From Corallochytrium limacisporum (Eukaryota; Opisthokonta), in assembly GCA_002811645.1 (NCBI GenBank), contig PDIP01000057.1, forward strand, positions 53,802-117,801: a stretch of DNA of 64,000 nt, written 5' to 3'. The translations under genes were made by a program, and so were the position numbers. This document shows positions 10,020 to 21,329 of this stretch, piece after piece (positions within the stretch are counted from its first letter, which is position 1; every line of letters begins with the position of its first letter). The notes beneath the pieces are model-generated. The model made no database searches and was not told the origin of the DNA. It saw nothing but the letters and a program-made list of their open reading frames with translations.

Positions 10020-10601
10020 TCAGCCTTGTGTGATTGCGTTGTCGCCCTCCTCTAGCTTCAGATTTGTTTGCAATTCGTAGATAGCAAGTAGCAATAGCTT
10101 GGCCTGATCTCTCCGTTGCTCCAAGGTTTCGTCCATACTCTGGCTTTCACGTTTCAAGGCCTCGATCCGTTCATTGTACTCATTGATCTGTTGGTTTGTC
10201 TGTTCTCGGGATGCTTGCTGTCGAATAACCTTGGCAAGAGCATCGTATTCCTCACGGTGTGCTTTCAGTTGGCGCTCGCGACTCAATGTCTCTTGCAGCT
10301 CCGTGATTTCTTGCTTAGTGCGCTGAATCCCCGACTGAAGTTCTCCCTGTATCGTGTGATAGTGGTCAACTTCACGGTCACGCATCTCCGCGCCAATGGA
10401 CAGCCGTTGCATTGCCCATTCCCCATTGGCCAGCAATGATTTGATGTCACCGAGCACTTCGTCCGCGGGTTTGGTTGCCTCGTTTTCGGCAGTGACTTCC
10501 CCATTTATGTGATCCATGAACATGTTGATAGCGGCATTGACATGTCGATCCTCAGTCAACAGACGCCTGAGAAGGATCTGTTCTTCGCCGAGGTCTGCCA
10601 T
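10020..10601 (-). CDS. THOC7: THO complex subunit 7
   Basis: The 193-residue product is almost entirely helical and coiled coil. It begins MADLGEEQILLRRLL, matching the family start in which a short acidic segment precedes RLL. It contains the family's signature REEYDALAKVIRQQ at about 116-129, followed by further heptads ending in AIYELQTNL. THOC7 belongs to the THO/TREX complex, which packages nascent nuclear mRNA during transcription elongation and couples it to export. The frame is open upstream to 10718, but the ATG at 10601 fits the family N-terminus. It converges with the F-box fusion gene, with 66 bases between stop codons, and diverges from the mS29 gene. Confidence 0.9.
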   Translation of the reverse strand: MADLGEEQILLRRLLTEDRHVNAAINMFMDHINGEVTAENEATKPADEVLGDIKSLLANGEWAMQRLSIGAEMRDREVDHYHTIQGELQSGIQRTKQEITELQETLSRERQLKAHREEYDALAKVIRQQASREQTNQQINEYNERIEALKRESQSMDETLEQRRDQAKLLLLAIYELQTNLKLEEGDNAITQG

Positions 10602-11263
10602 GGTGCATAAATATAGACGTTTACATTGTCCTCCAACTTCCCGCTTTCTGCCGACGCGTTTCTCGGCCTCCGCCAATGCTTTGCTCCATACGTAAACATT
10701 AGTCGTCAACTCATGCACATTGAAATACCACCAGTCAATCCTAAACCGCGCAAACCCCTACCGATAAAACACTGCATAATGCTATTGAATGCATACTCTT
10801 GCTTTTCGTATACACAAAGGACGTCCGTACCAGCATAACCTGCCAGCCAAGGATTTTGCACGGCCGTGCACTAAGGAAGGGGTGGCGGCTGAGAGTGGTG
10901 GGGGAGAAAGGCTGCTGTTTGGGAAGTAGAGTGAGGTCACATGGACCCGCACGGGGCCAAAACTGGACTTGCCGGCACAGCCCACACTGACCGACTGAGA
11001 TATCCCAGTGAAGGCCATTCAAGGTCTTGGGGAACAATTAGAGTTTTATCAGAACGCGATGGTTTGTGAGAAGCTTGTTATTTCTCGAGGCCCTGGATAA
11101 CTAGGTATTTACAGACCGTTCAGGCGACGATGTCAAGATGCGATGGTCTTGTCCTACAAACTGTGAGTAGAATCGACCGTGACAAGAAAGGTATAAGTAC
11201 ATTGGCATGTGTTGAATAAGACGTTAAAGAATTTGAATTCTGAAAAGAGAATACATTAACATA
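10602..11263. promoter_or_regulatory. divergent intergenic region (THOC7 / mS29)
   Basis: These 662 bases separate two start codons on opposite strands, so they must contain both promoters. No convincing gene or named motif is seen. Confidence 0.45.
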
Positions 11264-12688
11264 ATGTTGAGGCTAGGGCACCGCATGAGCAGGCGGTCAA
11301 CTATGGCGCGCCCGGTGTTGGTGCGGGTGTGCCAATATGGTACAGAGGCATCTGCAGACACTAGTAGGCCAAACAAACTCTCGCAGACGTTGGAGAAGTC
11401 TGCTCATGAGGTCTCGCCGTCGGATTTGGGAAAGTTTTTTTGTCTATCTGAAAAAGCTCAACTAGTAACGGGTGATCTCGCCAACAAATGGACCCGTAAA
11501 CTTTTCAAGATGACAGTGGATCAGGGAGTTATGGTCCGAAAGCCTGCCGTAGATGTCATCGCTGCCATGAACACATTACGCGAAATTCCGAGAGACCAAC
11601 CATTCTGGCATGTGCCACATCTGCATTTCGTACCGAAGGCCCCGGCCTCTCGGGGGGTTGGCCGTACTTTTGCGTGGTATCACACCGTGCAGGCTGCGCT
11701 GGACAGCGGATGGGTCGTAGTGGCGGTACCCCGCGCCCATCGTTGGACCGAGCGGACGTTCAAGGTCCGTCGAAGTCGGCGATTCCCTGGACTATTCGAT
11801 CAACCAATGGAGACCAATGAATTTTTGACCAGATTCAAAGCCATGAATTCTGAGTTCTGTGACGAGGTGCAGGTAACGGCCGATCTGTTTGAGGGTACTG
11901 AAGGGGCGAAGCCTGCCGTGCTGGACAAAGACAGCATGAGCCTCAGGGAGTTCATAGACGTGTGCATAAACACTACAAACGACGTGGAGGAGCAGCCAAA
12001 TCTGTTCGATGCGCTGCACGCCACATTTGAAATTCTGCGGTCTCGATGCAACGACCGAAACGTGGCGATTTTGGTGGACGGTATCAGCGCATTTGACGTG
12101 GAGCAGAGTCTTGTTCACGATATGGACCAGCTTGTACCCGTTCCTCCCAGCTCTCTGACGCTCGTGCGTCACACCATGTCTCTGGCACATGGGTTGGAGA
12201 ACTCTCAGGGTCGACGGTGCCTGATATCCACGACTACCGAGGAGGGCGTGGAACTGAACTTTGAGAACAAGGAATGGGTCCGGCAGACTGTGGCTGAAGG
12301 CTCTACTATTGATCTCAAGGAATATTTGGAGCATGTGAAGACTATTGCGGCCTCTGAACCAGCCGTGAATTCACGGGCACATGCAATCGTTCGTGAGGCC
12401 GAAAAGAAGGGAGCTGAGCCTCACCAGATGCAGCAGCTCCTGGCTGCCCTGAAGGCGGAGGATATGGCGCTTTGGAAGAGCTTAAATGCACAGAATGTCT
12501 TGCAGCGGTCTTTGACCGTTGTAGAGGTGCCGGTCTACACAGAGGAAGAGCTGATAAACATGCTCAAGCACTATTCTGACCTCGGAATGCTGTTCAATCG
12601 TAAGATCGAGCCTAAGTTTGTGCAACTCATGCATATGACAACACAGGGTAGTCCGAAGGAGGTCACAAAGTATATCCTACACATTTAG
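11264..12688 (+). CDS. DAP3: mitochondrial small ribosomal subunit protein mS29 (DAP3 family)
   Basis: The 474-residue product starts with an Arg-rich, acid-free segment (MLRLGHRMSRRSTMARPVLVR), a typical mitochondrial presequence. The DAP3-type P-loop NTPase domain follows. Its Walker A region at about 127-136 (APASRGVGRT) has Arg in place of the usual Lys. After it comes the family segment for the second strand, ALDSGWVVVAVPRA. A Walker B-like strand, AILVDGISAFD, is in the middle. The C-terminus contains the family feature VEVPVYTEEELINMLKHY. mS29 is a GTP-binding subunit of the mitochondrial small ribosomal subunit. The Lys-to-Arg change may weaken nucleotide binding. It converges with the Nudix gene, with 95 bases between stop codons. 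Confidence 0.9.
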   Translation: MLRLGHRMSRRSTMARPVLVRVCQYGTEASADTSRPNKLSQTLEKSAHEVSPSDLGKFFCLSEKAQLVTGDLANKWTRKLFKMTVDQGVMVRKPAVDVIAAMNTLREIPRDQPFWHVPHLHFVPKAPASRGVGRTFAWYHTVQAALDSGWVVVAVPRAHRWTERTFKVRRSRRFPGLFDQPMETNEFLTRFKAMNSEFCDEVQVTADLFEGTEGAKPAVLDKDSMSLREFIDVCINTTNDVEEQPNLFDALHATFEILRSRCNDRNVAILVDGISAFDVEQSLVHDMDQLVPVPPSSLTLVRHTMSLAHGLENSQGRRCLISTTTEEGVELNFENKEWVRQTVAEGSTIDLKEYLEHVKTIAASEPAVNSRAHAIVREAEKKGAEPHQMQQLLAALKAEDMALWKSLNAQNVLQRSLTVVEVPVYTEEELINMLKHYSDLGMLFNRKIEPKFVQLMHMTTQGSPKEVTKYILHI

Positions 12689-12783
12689 ATATGTTCAAAG
12701 GCCACTTAAACTGTGGATCATGTAATTAAACAGTAGTGCATGTCACTGATATGATACAAAGAGGAAGATGGTGGGCAATCCAG

Positions 12784-13500
12784 CTAGCCCAGACCATATT
12801 CCAGCCCCTGTGCAAATTTGTAGAGTTTTGCATCCAGTCCGTACCCAAACTTTTGGACTATCGACTCCAAATTCTGGCGAAGACCCTTTACCGGCAAGAC
12901 CAATACTTCAATGCACTCCTCACGCTCAAGCTGCTGCTGTGGGTTTGCATTCTCTGGAAGGTCTGGATCCACAGTCAATGACACAGAGCCCATTTTCTCA
13001 GATGACTTCCAAGGGTCCGTGAAGAGTGTCATGACCGGATTGCCTGGCGTCTTGATTGGTGTACCACTAAACCCTGTCTCCTCCTTTAGTTCCCGAACAG
13101 CAGCACTGAATGGATCTGTTTCTCCAGGGTCTAGAAGACCTGCTGGAAATTCGACTACAAATTCCTGGATCGGGGCCCGAAAGTTCAGAATGAGGATCAA
13201 GCATCGCTCCCTTGGGAAACCGTCCGCTTTCTTGGAGGCTTCCAGGAAGGGGACAACCTCTACACCTTCGATCTTTGACGCATCAAGACTGCTGCCCGGT
13301 CGACATGCGTATTCCCAGAGCACGTCATGTCCCGTTTGGGTCTGAAACTTCCAGGCACGCAGATGCAGCCATTTCCCTGCCTTCAATTCCACGTCTGTGA
13401 AGCTCTCTGGTTTATGCCCCTCTGTGATCTTCTTGGCGCGCTCTAGCTGCGCCTCCACGCTCCACTGCCAGTGGGGTCGTTGGCTTTCTCCTTCCGTCAT
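12784..13500 (-). CDS. Nudix hydrolase, ADP-sugar pyrophosphatase type
   Basis: The 238-residue product resembles the Ysa1/NUDT5 group, which hydrolyses ADP-ribose and other nucleoside diphosphate sugars to AMP and sugar phosphate. The N-terminal beta domain (about 35-115) precedes the Nudix box at 121-144 (GLLDPGE then VRELKEETGF). The metal-binding RE-x-x-EE residues (Arg136, Glu137, Glu140, Glu141) are intact. Eight residues separate Glu127 from Arg136, where the consensus has seven, so there is a one-residue insertion in the loop. No presequence is evident and the protein is probably cytosolic. The ATG at 13500 fits the family start. It diverges from ARV1. Confidence 0.9.
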   Translation of the reverse strand: MTEGESQRPHWQWSVEAQLERAKKITEGHKPESFTDVELKAGKWLHLRAWKFQTQTGHDVLWEYACRPGSSLDASKIEGVEVVPFLEASKKADGFPRERCLILILNFRAPIQEFVVEFPAGLLDPGETDPFSAAVRELKEETGFSGTPIKTPGNPVMTLFTDPWKSSEKMGSVSLTVDPDLPENANPQQQLEREECIEVLVLPVKGLRQNLESIVQKFGYGLDAKLYKFAQGLEYGLG

Positions 13501-13975
13501 GGCTAAAGAGATCGCTCATACGATTATCGGCGTGTAGCTATCTACCCCGCGGCAACCTCACAGTCTCCCCATTCCGTCTCTTTGTTATCTCACTTACCTG
13601 CTCGTAGGCTTTGGCACCAGGGTGAGAAGACCACTTAAAAGACCCCCCCCCTTCTTTGGGGGTCCTCCCCGGGGGCGGACTCCCTAGGAATTGGTGACGA
13701 TGCGTGGGCCCCAGAGGTTACGCAAATCCGGCTGCCCTCCAGGTCGCTACAGCCGAACTGCCTCCTTCAAGGCTTCTCCTCGTAAAAGCGGGGGCCACAT
13801 TTTTCCTTTCCCTCATTGGCGGGAGACATGGCTTGATGAGACTTGGCTGGTATGTCAATCAACCAACATTTACTCAAGACCAAAGGTAATTTCCGTGCCC
13901 GCTGAAGTATGAGCCTCCAGAGTGGATGCTCAGATTGAGCCATGGTTGGTAGATTTGGGATACATAAGAGCTGAA
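13501..13975. promoter_or_regulatory. divergent intergenic region (Nudix / ARV1)
   Basis: These 475 bases lie between two opposed start codons. They contain a GC double hairpin (13641-13680). No other element is recognised. Confidence 0.45.
13641..13680. repeat. GC-rich double hairpin
   Basis: GACCCCC (13641-13647) pairs with GGGGGTC (13658-13664). Immediately overlapping is a second, nearly perfect palindrome, GTCC-T-CCCC / GGGG(G)-C-GGAC (13662-13680). It is the clearest example of the double-hairpin class seen in several intergenic regions here. Confidence 0.6.
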
Positions 13976-15007
13976 ATGTATGTCTGCATCAGCTGTGGGA
14001 CAGAATGTGCCCAACTGCTGCTGTTTGGCGGCAAGGACAAGGTTTTGCCCCGCTTTGCGACATGTCGGGTTTGTGGAAAAGTGTGTGATCCCTGCGTGGG
14101 AATGGATGGTCTACCTTTAGCATTGAGTGCAGCATTACAGCGTAAACCAGTGTGGCGGCATCTGGTCATGAATCGCATTTTGCAGGGTTACCACCCGCTG
14201 AAGGATCGTGACCTGAGTGTAACGAATGCGATACCCCACCCAATCTTGCGCGTGTCTGGAGGTGAGGCCTCCATCGATCTGAAATCATTAGTTCGTGGTT
14301 TTGGGGACATCTATTTAGCGTTTTTCGTCAGCCTGGGAGTCGGCCTGTGGCGCAAATCATTCGGCAGTGCTGGCCTCGCTCGGGTCAATCGTTGTGTGGT
14401 ATATCAAGTAGACAGCATCACACGGGGAAAAGTGATGTCAACCTTCGGCAGATTATTTGAACTACAAGACTGTTTTACACGGTATCTTTTCATGCTAGAC
14501 GATGGGCAGTCACAGAGTAAGAAGCAGCGCGAACATCAATACGTTGTACCATCTCCCTTCGGTATGGAAGGAGAGCTTCCTCGATTGGCCATTAGCTGTG
14601 GAGTGTTCATCGCTCTTGTATTTGGTCTTGTAGAGGTCTGGCCAAGACTACAACGGTGGCCAATCGGCTCGGGTGGGACCACCATTTCTGCTGCGGACGC
14701 AGCTCGTAGACCTGGCAAGGAGAGTGGCCCACGCATATGGCTCCATACGGATCGCAAACTCCGGTTGACAGCGCTTATATTTGCCCAGTGCCCAGGAATA
14801 TTGAATGCCTTGTCTCTTGTCTGGGTGTTTGAGCCCACTGCGGAGCTGTTGACAGACATTTTTATAGCTCTCCTTACCGCAATGTCGGTCATCAGCACGA
14901 TTGAGGTCTTGACAGGAGCGGATCGGCGACTGGCGGCCGTGCAGGTCATGGCCTTAACTTTGCTCGCTGAAGGCGTTTCCTATGCAATTATGTTGCAGTT
15001 TGTATAA
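13976..15007 (+). CDS. ARV1: ARV1 family lipid-homeostasis protein
   Basis: The frame is open from 13922, but the first ATG is at 13976, giving MYVCISCGTE. ARV1 proteins begin exactly so, with the zinc-binding ARV1 homology domain at the extreme N-terminus. Two Cys pairs are present: CISC and CRVC, followed by CDPC, and then the family stretch PVWRHLVMNRIL. The 343-residue product has about five hydrophobic segments: FGDIYLAFFVSLGVGL, LAISCGVFIALVFGLV, LTALIFAQCPGILNALSLVWVF, DIFIALLTAMSVISTI and VQVMALTLLAEGVSYAIML. Known members act in the ER membrane in sterol and sphingolipid homeostasis and in early GPI-anchor assembly. This links it functionally to the PIG-P gene at 44682. The assignment is firm and the exact start likely. 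Confidence 0.9.
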   Translation: MYVCISCGTECAQLLLFGGKDKVLPRFATCRVCGKVCDPCVGMDGLPLALSAALQRKPVWRHLVMNRILQGYHPLKDRDLSVTNAIPHPILRVSGGEASIDLKSLVRGFGDIYLAFFVSLGVGLWRKSFGSAGLARVNRCVVYQVDSITRGKVMSTFGRLFELQDCFTRYLFMLDDGQSQSKKQREHQYVVPSPFGMEGELPRLAISCGVFIALVFGLVEVWPRLQRWPIGSGGTTISAADAARRPGKESGPRIWLHTDRKLRLTALIFAQCPGILNALSLVWVFEPTAELLTDIFIALLTAMSVISTIEVLTGADRRLAAVQVMALTLLAEGVSYAIMLQFV

Positions 15008-15213
15008 GACAATGTACATTACTTATCTACTTTCTCCATGGCCCGGGCGGCCATTGAGCTTCGTTTGGCGTGCTTTGCGAATCGCCCTGCCAACGCCACT
15101 CGGTGTGCAACATTACTTAAGCGGTTGCCCTTCCTTTCATTCTCTTCTCTTGAAACGCAGCCGGAGTTCATATAACACGTTCGCTATCAGCTACTGGTCA
15201 GCATCGCTCTGGC

Positions 15214-15870
15214 ATGGGTACCGCACCACAAAGTACATACTCAAAACCTCTAGCTGGGGCCAAGACCGCTGGCAGCAGCGGAAACAGCCGCACCGTTCCA
15301 CTACCTGTAGCACCGAATGCAGCCGCATTTAAGAAGGCCACCGAGGAGCACACTCGTAGCATGCCCAGAAGTACGCGAATGAGAACGAGAAGCTGCGGGA
15401 GGAGAATGCCGAGCTTGTATCCATCTTGCAGCGACGCGAACGCCAGTATGAAGTTGTCATGCGCGAAAATGACCGCCTTGTGAAGAAACTTGAGAATCTG
15501 AATCGGGTGTTCATGGCCACCGACCAACAGGAAGGTAAGTCCCCTAAAAAACGAGTTTATGAGCTTCAAAAAAGGCATTGATCGCACTGACCAGAGCATG
15601 TTGCTTGCGTCAAATGGAGCGAGTTCCAAGGAGAAGACTGCTACTCAACAACTGTCCGGTACGAATTCTGACGAATCCTCTGCGACAGCCCGGAGTGGGA
15701 CACCCGTGTCCAAGAACAAGAAGGTTCTTGCTGGTAATGGTGCACTGGGGGCTGCACAGACCGGAAACAAGAAACCGCATCAGCGATCAAGCACCCAGGA
15801 AGATACCACTATCCATGAGCTGGGCTCTGCAAGTGGCAGGCGCGTTCCACGCCGAAGTAAAGAGATCTGA
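15214..15870 (+). CDS. coiled-coil protein with short intron and apparent frameshift
   Basis: The ATG at 15214 opens an Ala/Ser/Thr-rich N-terminus, then a helix (AAAFKKATEEH). At about 15355-15371 the reading shifts frame into an unmistakable coiled coil (YANENEKLREENAELV through ENDRLVKKLENLN), ending at GTAAGT (15535). A 40-base intron, 15535-15574, joins it in frame to GIDRTDQSMLLASNG and a Ser/Thr/Lys-rich tail ending at 15870. Without that splice, translation would stop at 15579. The upstream shift fits a one-base deletion, real or in the assembly. An alternative is a 53-base intron (15307-15359) with an odd donor, GTAGCA, which would remove the TEEH segment. About 200 residues in total. 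The family is unknown. It converges with GAPDH. Confidence 0.65.
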
Positions 15871-16180
15871 AGAGCCCAAGGTGCCAACACAATTCCGGAT
15901 GAAACGAGAAGCAGCCTGCCAGGGACCTATCATTTGCCAGCGAATAAACTTTACAATATTTTGTACCATACCATTGTGTACACTGCCCGCTTGCGATTTG
16001 TGTAGTTTCCATAGCGCACCCGACCAATGACACCTGGCGATGTTTCAGGTTTTCCAAATTCTTAGATTTTACTATTACGATATAAGGGGACGTGGTGTAT
16101 GGTCTTCGTGGTGACTACGATTCTGCAGTGTTGCCATCGGAGACCATCCCGAATTACAAGGCGCTCCGCGGTCCATCTAG
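15871..16180. other. short convergent intergenic region
   Basis: These 310 bases lie between the stop codons of the coiled-coil gene and GAPDH and should hold both 3' ends. Nothing else is seen. Confidence 0.5.
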
Positions 16181-17299
<1,119 letters not shown>

Positions 17300-17785
17300 T
17301 CATGATCAGTTTCACAACCAAAGGCGTCATCCATTCGAATCCACAACTGTACACGACAATAGCAGTGTGTGCCTGCAGCTGTGCGCTGTTGACAAAGATC
17401 GCGGCTCCTCACGGATTGCTCGCTCTCTCACGGGCTCAACTATCCCGCATAATGTACCGCTCGCCCACACCCCCACCGTACCGTGTGTTGTTCGATGGGG
17501 ACCCCTACCGGCACTGTTTTGCTTCAACACCGTGATCGTTCGAAAAGTCCCCACTACCGCCATAGATCCCCTGATACTCCCTTTTCCGGTCTATGGCTTG
17601 TGGAATTTCTTGTTCCTGCGCCTGCGGTGGATATTGTACACTGGACCACGGGGTCCGAGGTCGGCCCTCAATTCCGCCCTTTCTTCGACAACGGGTCCGC
17701 AGTTGGCTAGTCGTAGCGGCACCACTGATTCATAGCCCACCACCGTTAATGAGTATCGTGGTACATTTGCTTCTTGTGAACCCGC

Positions 17786-17989
17786 TCACCTCCCTGTCCC
17801 CTCCCCACATACTTTTGCAATTGTTTTGTTGTTGTTGACTTCACTCATACAAGAAATACTAGTGCATGTTTGGGTCATTTTCATTCGTTGGAGATCCTGC
17901 TCGTCATCCATATCCCACAGCAGCTGGGTTTCAACGCCTAGCACTGCTACCGATCTCGGTGTTTTGAGACTGTCGGCGAAGGAAGACAT
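17786..17989 (-). CDS. possible small protein, unrecognised
   Basis: The ATG at 17989 opens 67 codons beginning MSSFADSLKTPRSVAVLG. The middle part is acidic and helical (WDMDDEQDLQRMKM). Its composition looks coding, but there is no recognisable family. A GTATGAG...AAAAG stretch of about 39 bases near the 3' end could be an intron. It lies upstream of GAPDH on the same strand. Confidence 0.3.
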   Translation of the reverse strand: MSSFADSLKTPRSVAVLGVETQLLWDMDDEQDLQRMKMTQTCTSISCMSEVNNNKTIAKVCGEGTGR

Positions 17990-18661
17990 TGACAGAGCAC
18001 ACTTACTCAATGTGTGGCTCGGCACAACATTGGACTGCTGTGCTCACTCCAAACCCGGGCGTGAAGGCCACACGGTCGGCCACGGGTCACCTTCGGGGAA
18101 AGAGCGAGCTGCCGCCCAATAATCGTTGGTATCTCAAACCAGAGCACCAGAGAATCACCACTGGCCGTGGCAAAAAAAAAGGGGGTGTGTCTCTGTGTGT
18201 GTGTGGCGGACTGAGGCGGGCCGGGGGAGTGCCAGTGCAGCAGCACACTACCAAGACCTCCCCTGCCACCTCTCCCTCGTCACTACCGACCCGCGGGCTA
18301 AGACCCTGCCGAAACGGTAGACCCTTCTCTCCGTACGGAACAGCTGACGGAGGGTGAAGAGAAGGAAAAAAATCTTTGGAGGCGGAGAAAACTTCCCGCT
18401 GATCAGGAGTTTCTCGAAAGTGGGTTTTGGCTCAAGAGAAAGGGAGATACCACGGCAGGTTTTCTTCTTTTTTTTTTTTGTGCTGATGATTCATGGCCTA
18501 GAATTAACTTTCCCGTGTTTCCGATACACTCAGTTTCAAGCGTGTGTGTGGTGGATGCTTCGGAAGGGCGGCCCGGGCACGGCACCACACAACCGAGCCA
18601 TGGTACCCCGGCAAAATTCACAGAAGCGAGTTTTCGACTTTATACCCCCCCCCTCCGGGGG

Positions 18662-18685
18662 GTGTGTGTGTGTGTGTGTGTGTGT
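18662..18685. repeat. TG microsatellite
   Basis: About twelve uninterrupted TG units, flanked by G and C homopolymer runs. Confidence 0.9.
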
Positions 18686-18788
18686 ACATTGTTTGGGGGG
18701 GGGGGGCCTGGTGGAACGTGTACGGGAAAAGGGGGCGATGGTAGTGGTGGAATGCTCAGCACATTCTTTTCACGAGGCCCCTCCCTGG

Positions 18789-18811
18789 CCCCTCCCCGGG
18801 GGAGGGGGGGG
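18789..18811. repeat. GC-rich palindrome
   Basis: CCCCTCCCC (18789-18797) meets GGGGGAGGGG almost without a loop. A second CCCCTCCC copy at 18777-18784 could pair with the same G-rich arm. Confidence 0.5.
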
Positions 18812-19916
18812 TTTTGTTCTTTGCGCTGGGTGTACCTCCCCACCCAACCGAGGAGACAGACAGAGAGAAGTTTTTTTTTTGTTTACAAGAAAAGCAGAGA
18901 GAACCCCCCTTCTCTCTCCCTTTTTTTTTTCTTTTGCTGTATTTATTATAGTGTGAAAGAGACGGTTCTCTCGGGTTGAGAAACCGACAAAGTCGGGAAC
19001 ATGGCCCCTTCTTGCTTCCCGGCGTCTCTCCCGCCCAGGAGCCTTCTGCTTCCCCAAAAAATCCTTTCCCTTCGGGGCGACACCGGCACAGTGGCTCTAC
19101 GGAAGATGAGGTTCTTTCTCGACTCCTAAGCCTCTCTCGCTGACCAGTTGAAGCATGGGCCTCCGCATTGCGTTCGGACGGTGGATGCATCACACAGCTG
19201 CGGAACGGTGGGCAATCTACACCATGGTTGTCGATAACGAAGGGGTCCTCTCCCTTGTGGCCCTGTTGCACATCACGCCTGAAGCCTTTGGAGTAACGAA
19301 GGATGCGTGGAGGACTTTATGTTTCCATACTATGTGTACCAACCGGCCGTCTACATACTAACCCCCTTCGTGCCACCGCCCTAGGGACCATTGTTTTATA
19401 TCGAAAGGGCTTGATTCATAGAATATAGGAATATGACAGTCCACCAATGGAAAAAGTCCCAACCGCACACTGCTCGGGCAAAAAGGGCCTCGCTACACCC
19501 CGGCTCTGAGTTTTGGAAGGGTGGGTATCGGCGGGGAAGCTCGGCGGACCGCTGAGTTGCCCTTCACTACGCGCGGGGAAGCCATTGGTTCCCTCCCATC
19601 CCCGTCGCACCCAGGCAAAAAGTGAAGGCGGTCCGAATCCAACACCCCCTTGTCCCGCTTTCCGGGCGGGAGTACTGACAGGGTAGCAATATCCGTTGGT
19701 GGCGTGGGCGTCTCAACATGTTCTCAAAAACGAGGGTGTCAGCTGGCTCTCACCATTCGATATGAGCTATTCAATGGAAAGGGTTTGATTATTTCCGAAA
19801 GCAACCGCGTGTCAAATAGAACGGGAAGTAGCATCTACATTTCGACACGACCGTCCGGACAAGACATGGACATTCTTCCTTAAAGAAATATTGCATAAAC
19901 AAGTAACACAGTCGCT

Positions 19917-21329
19917 ATGGTCAGCGTCAGCAACCGATCGTTAGTTAGTCTCACTAGCGGACCAGCGCTAGAAAAAAATACACGCTATGGTAGCATTGCA
20001 CAGTCGTATACGCATGTTGCAACCGAGTCGCACAGTGAAATCGGCGCCTGGGCTAAACTTGGCGGAGATGTGGTCATGTATATCCTTTCTTTTGTTGCTA
20101 GCGCAGAAGATCTATTGGAAATGGCACAGACTTCACGGGTACTTAACTACATTTGCCGGGAGCCGGAGCTATGGTACCAGCTCTGTAAGCGGTCTCATTG
20201 TCCACAGCTAGTAAAGAAGGAGCACGATGTCGACTGGCGACTCATGGTCATCGCTCTGAGCACCAAGATGCCAAAGACGCTTCTCACCCTATCACCTTCT
20301 GTCATGTTTCCCATTAGCACTGGTCGCGTGTATGCGGACATGCACTCAAGCAAACGACTAATGAATGTGGCTATGAAGCTGCGCGACTTCGGTTACTATG
20401 AAAAGAGTGAATATGTCTTCCACCGCGCCCTGGAGGCTGCCATCGAAGAGTTCGGACCGCAGAGTGAGGCTGTCGGGGATGCTGTGTACTTCGTGAGCTT
20501 GAGCAAGGGAAACCAGGGCAAGAATATTGGACTAACTGGTACTCGGGAACTGCGCCGTTTGGCAATCGACATTTACCAGAGGGTAATTGGTGAGCTCAAT
20601 GCAAAGGTTGCACTTGCAATCTATTCGTTGGCCGATGTCTATTTCGTGGAGGGTAATTATGAAAAGGCAGAACCTCTGTATTGGAAGGCGCTGAACCTGC
20701 GTCTTGAGGTCTGTCCGGAGGACGAAGAAGTCCTGGCTGAATCGTACTCGGGCCTCGGTCTAATCTACGACGCCAAACGGGACTATGACCACGCGGAGGA
20801 ATACTACCGAAAGAGTCTTGAGATGAGAGAGCGCACTCTCGGCAAGGATCATCCTAAGGTAGCACGTGTATGTGTTAATCTAGGTGCCATGTACAAGTCC
20901 AAGGGCATGCTGGACAAGACAATTGAATTGTATGAGAGGGCTCTGGCCATCAGGCAAAAGCACCTGGGCACTTCGCATCCGTACACCAAGCGCATCTATG
21001 TTATTCTGAACGACACCAAACGGCGATTTACTGTTCAGCAAGAAACCTTACGGCAACAACGTATGCAAGAAGAAGATGAAAACAGAGTGCAGCAGGCACG
21101 CATGGAAATGATGCGCCAGGAGGCATTGAGCAGTGGGCATCAGCAGGAGGATGATGTCGACGATGACCATGCAGCCGCTACCGCCACAGAGGACTCGTCA
21201 GCTGATAGCCTGCAAATCCATACGAGTCGGAGCCAGAGTCAATATGTGGGACCCACGAGCAGCGAGCCCTTAGATTCTTCAGTTGTTGGGGCATCGTTCA
21301 GCGTCGGGGATGTGACTCGTATCGGATGA
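19917..21329 (+). CDS. F-box protein with kinesin-light-chain-like TPRs
   Basis: The 470-residue product starts at ATG 19917. After a polar leader, residues about 48-95 match an F-box (LGGDVVMYILSFV, then LLEMAQTSRVLNYICREPELWYQLC). Residues about 135-365 carry tandem tetratricopeptide repeats of the kinesin-light-chain type. The clearest are YEKAEPLYWKALNLRLEV, YDHAEEYYRKSLEMRERTLG and DKTIELYERALAIRQKHLG, each beginning with a small-residue helix such as SYSGLGLIYDAK. The C-terminal 100 residues are Gln/Glu-rich and then Ser-rich and probably disordered. An F-box recruits Skp1 to form an SCF ubiquitin ligase, and the TPRs would bind substrate. No orthologue can be named. It is the second F-box protein in the window. 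Confidence 0.8.
   Translation: MVSVSNRSLVSLTSGPALEKNTRYGSIAQSYTHVATESHSEIGAWAKLGGDVVMYILSFVASAEDLLEMAQTSRVLNYICREPELWYQLCKRSHCPQLVKKEHDVDWRLMVIALSTKMPKTLLTLSPSVMFPISTGRVYADMHSSKRLMNVAMKLRDFGYYEKSEYVFHRALEAAIEEFGPQSEAVGDAVYFVSLSKGNQGKNIGLTGTRELRRLAIDIYQRVIGELNAKVALAIYSLADVYFVEGNYEKAEPLYWKALNLRLEVCPEDEEVLAESYSGLGLIYDAKRDYDHAEEYYRKSLEMRERTLGKDHPKVARVCVNLGAMYKSKGMLDKTIELYERALAIRQKHLGTSHPYTKRIYVILNDTKRRFTVQQETLRQQRMQEEDENRVQQARMEMMRQEALSSGHQQEDDVDDDHAAATATEDSSADSLQIHTSRSQSQYVGPTSSEPLDSSVVGASFSVGDVTRIG

Noticed and set aside
18756-19271. 171-codon minus-strand frame
   Set aside because: It is low-complexity and Arg/Lys/Gly-rich, read from homopolymer and GC-rich DNA, with no domain.
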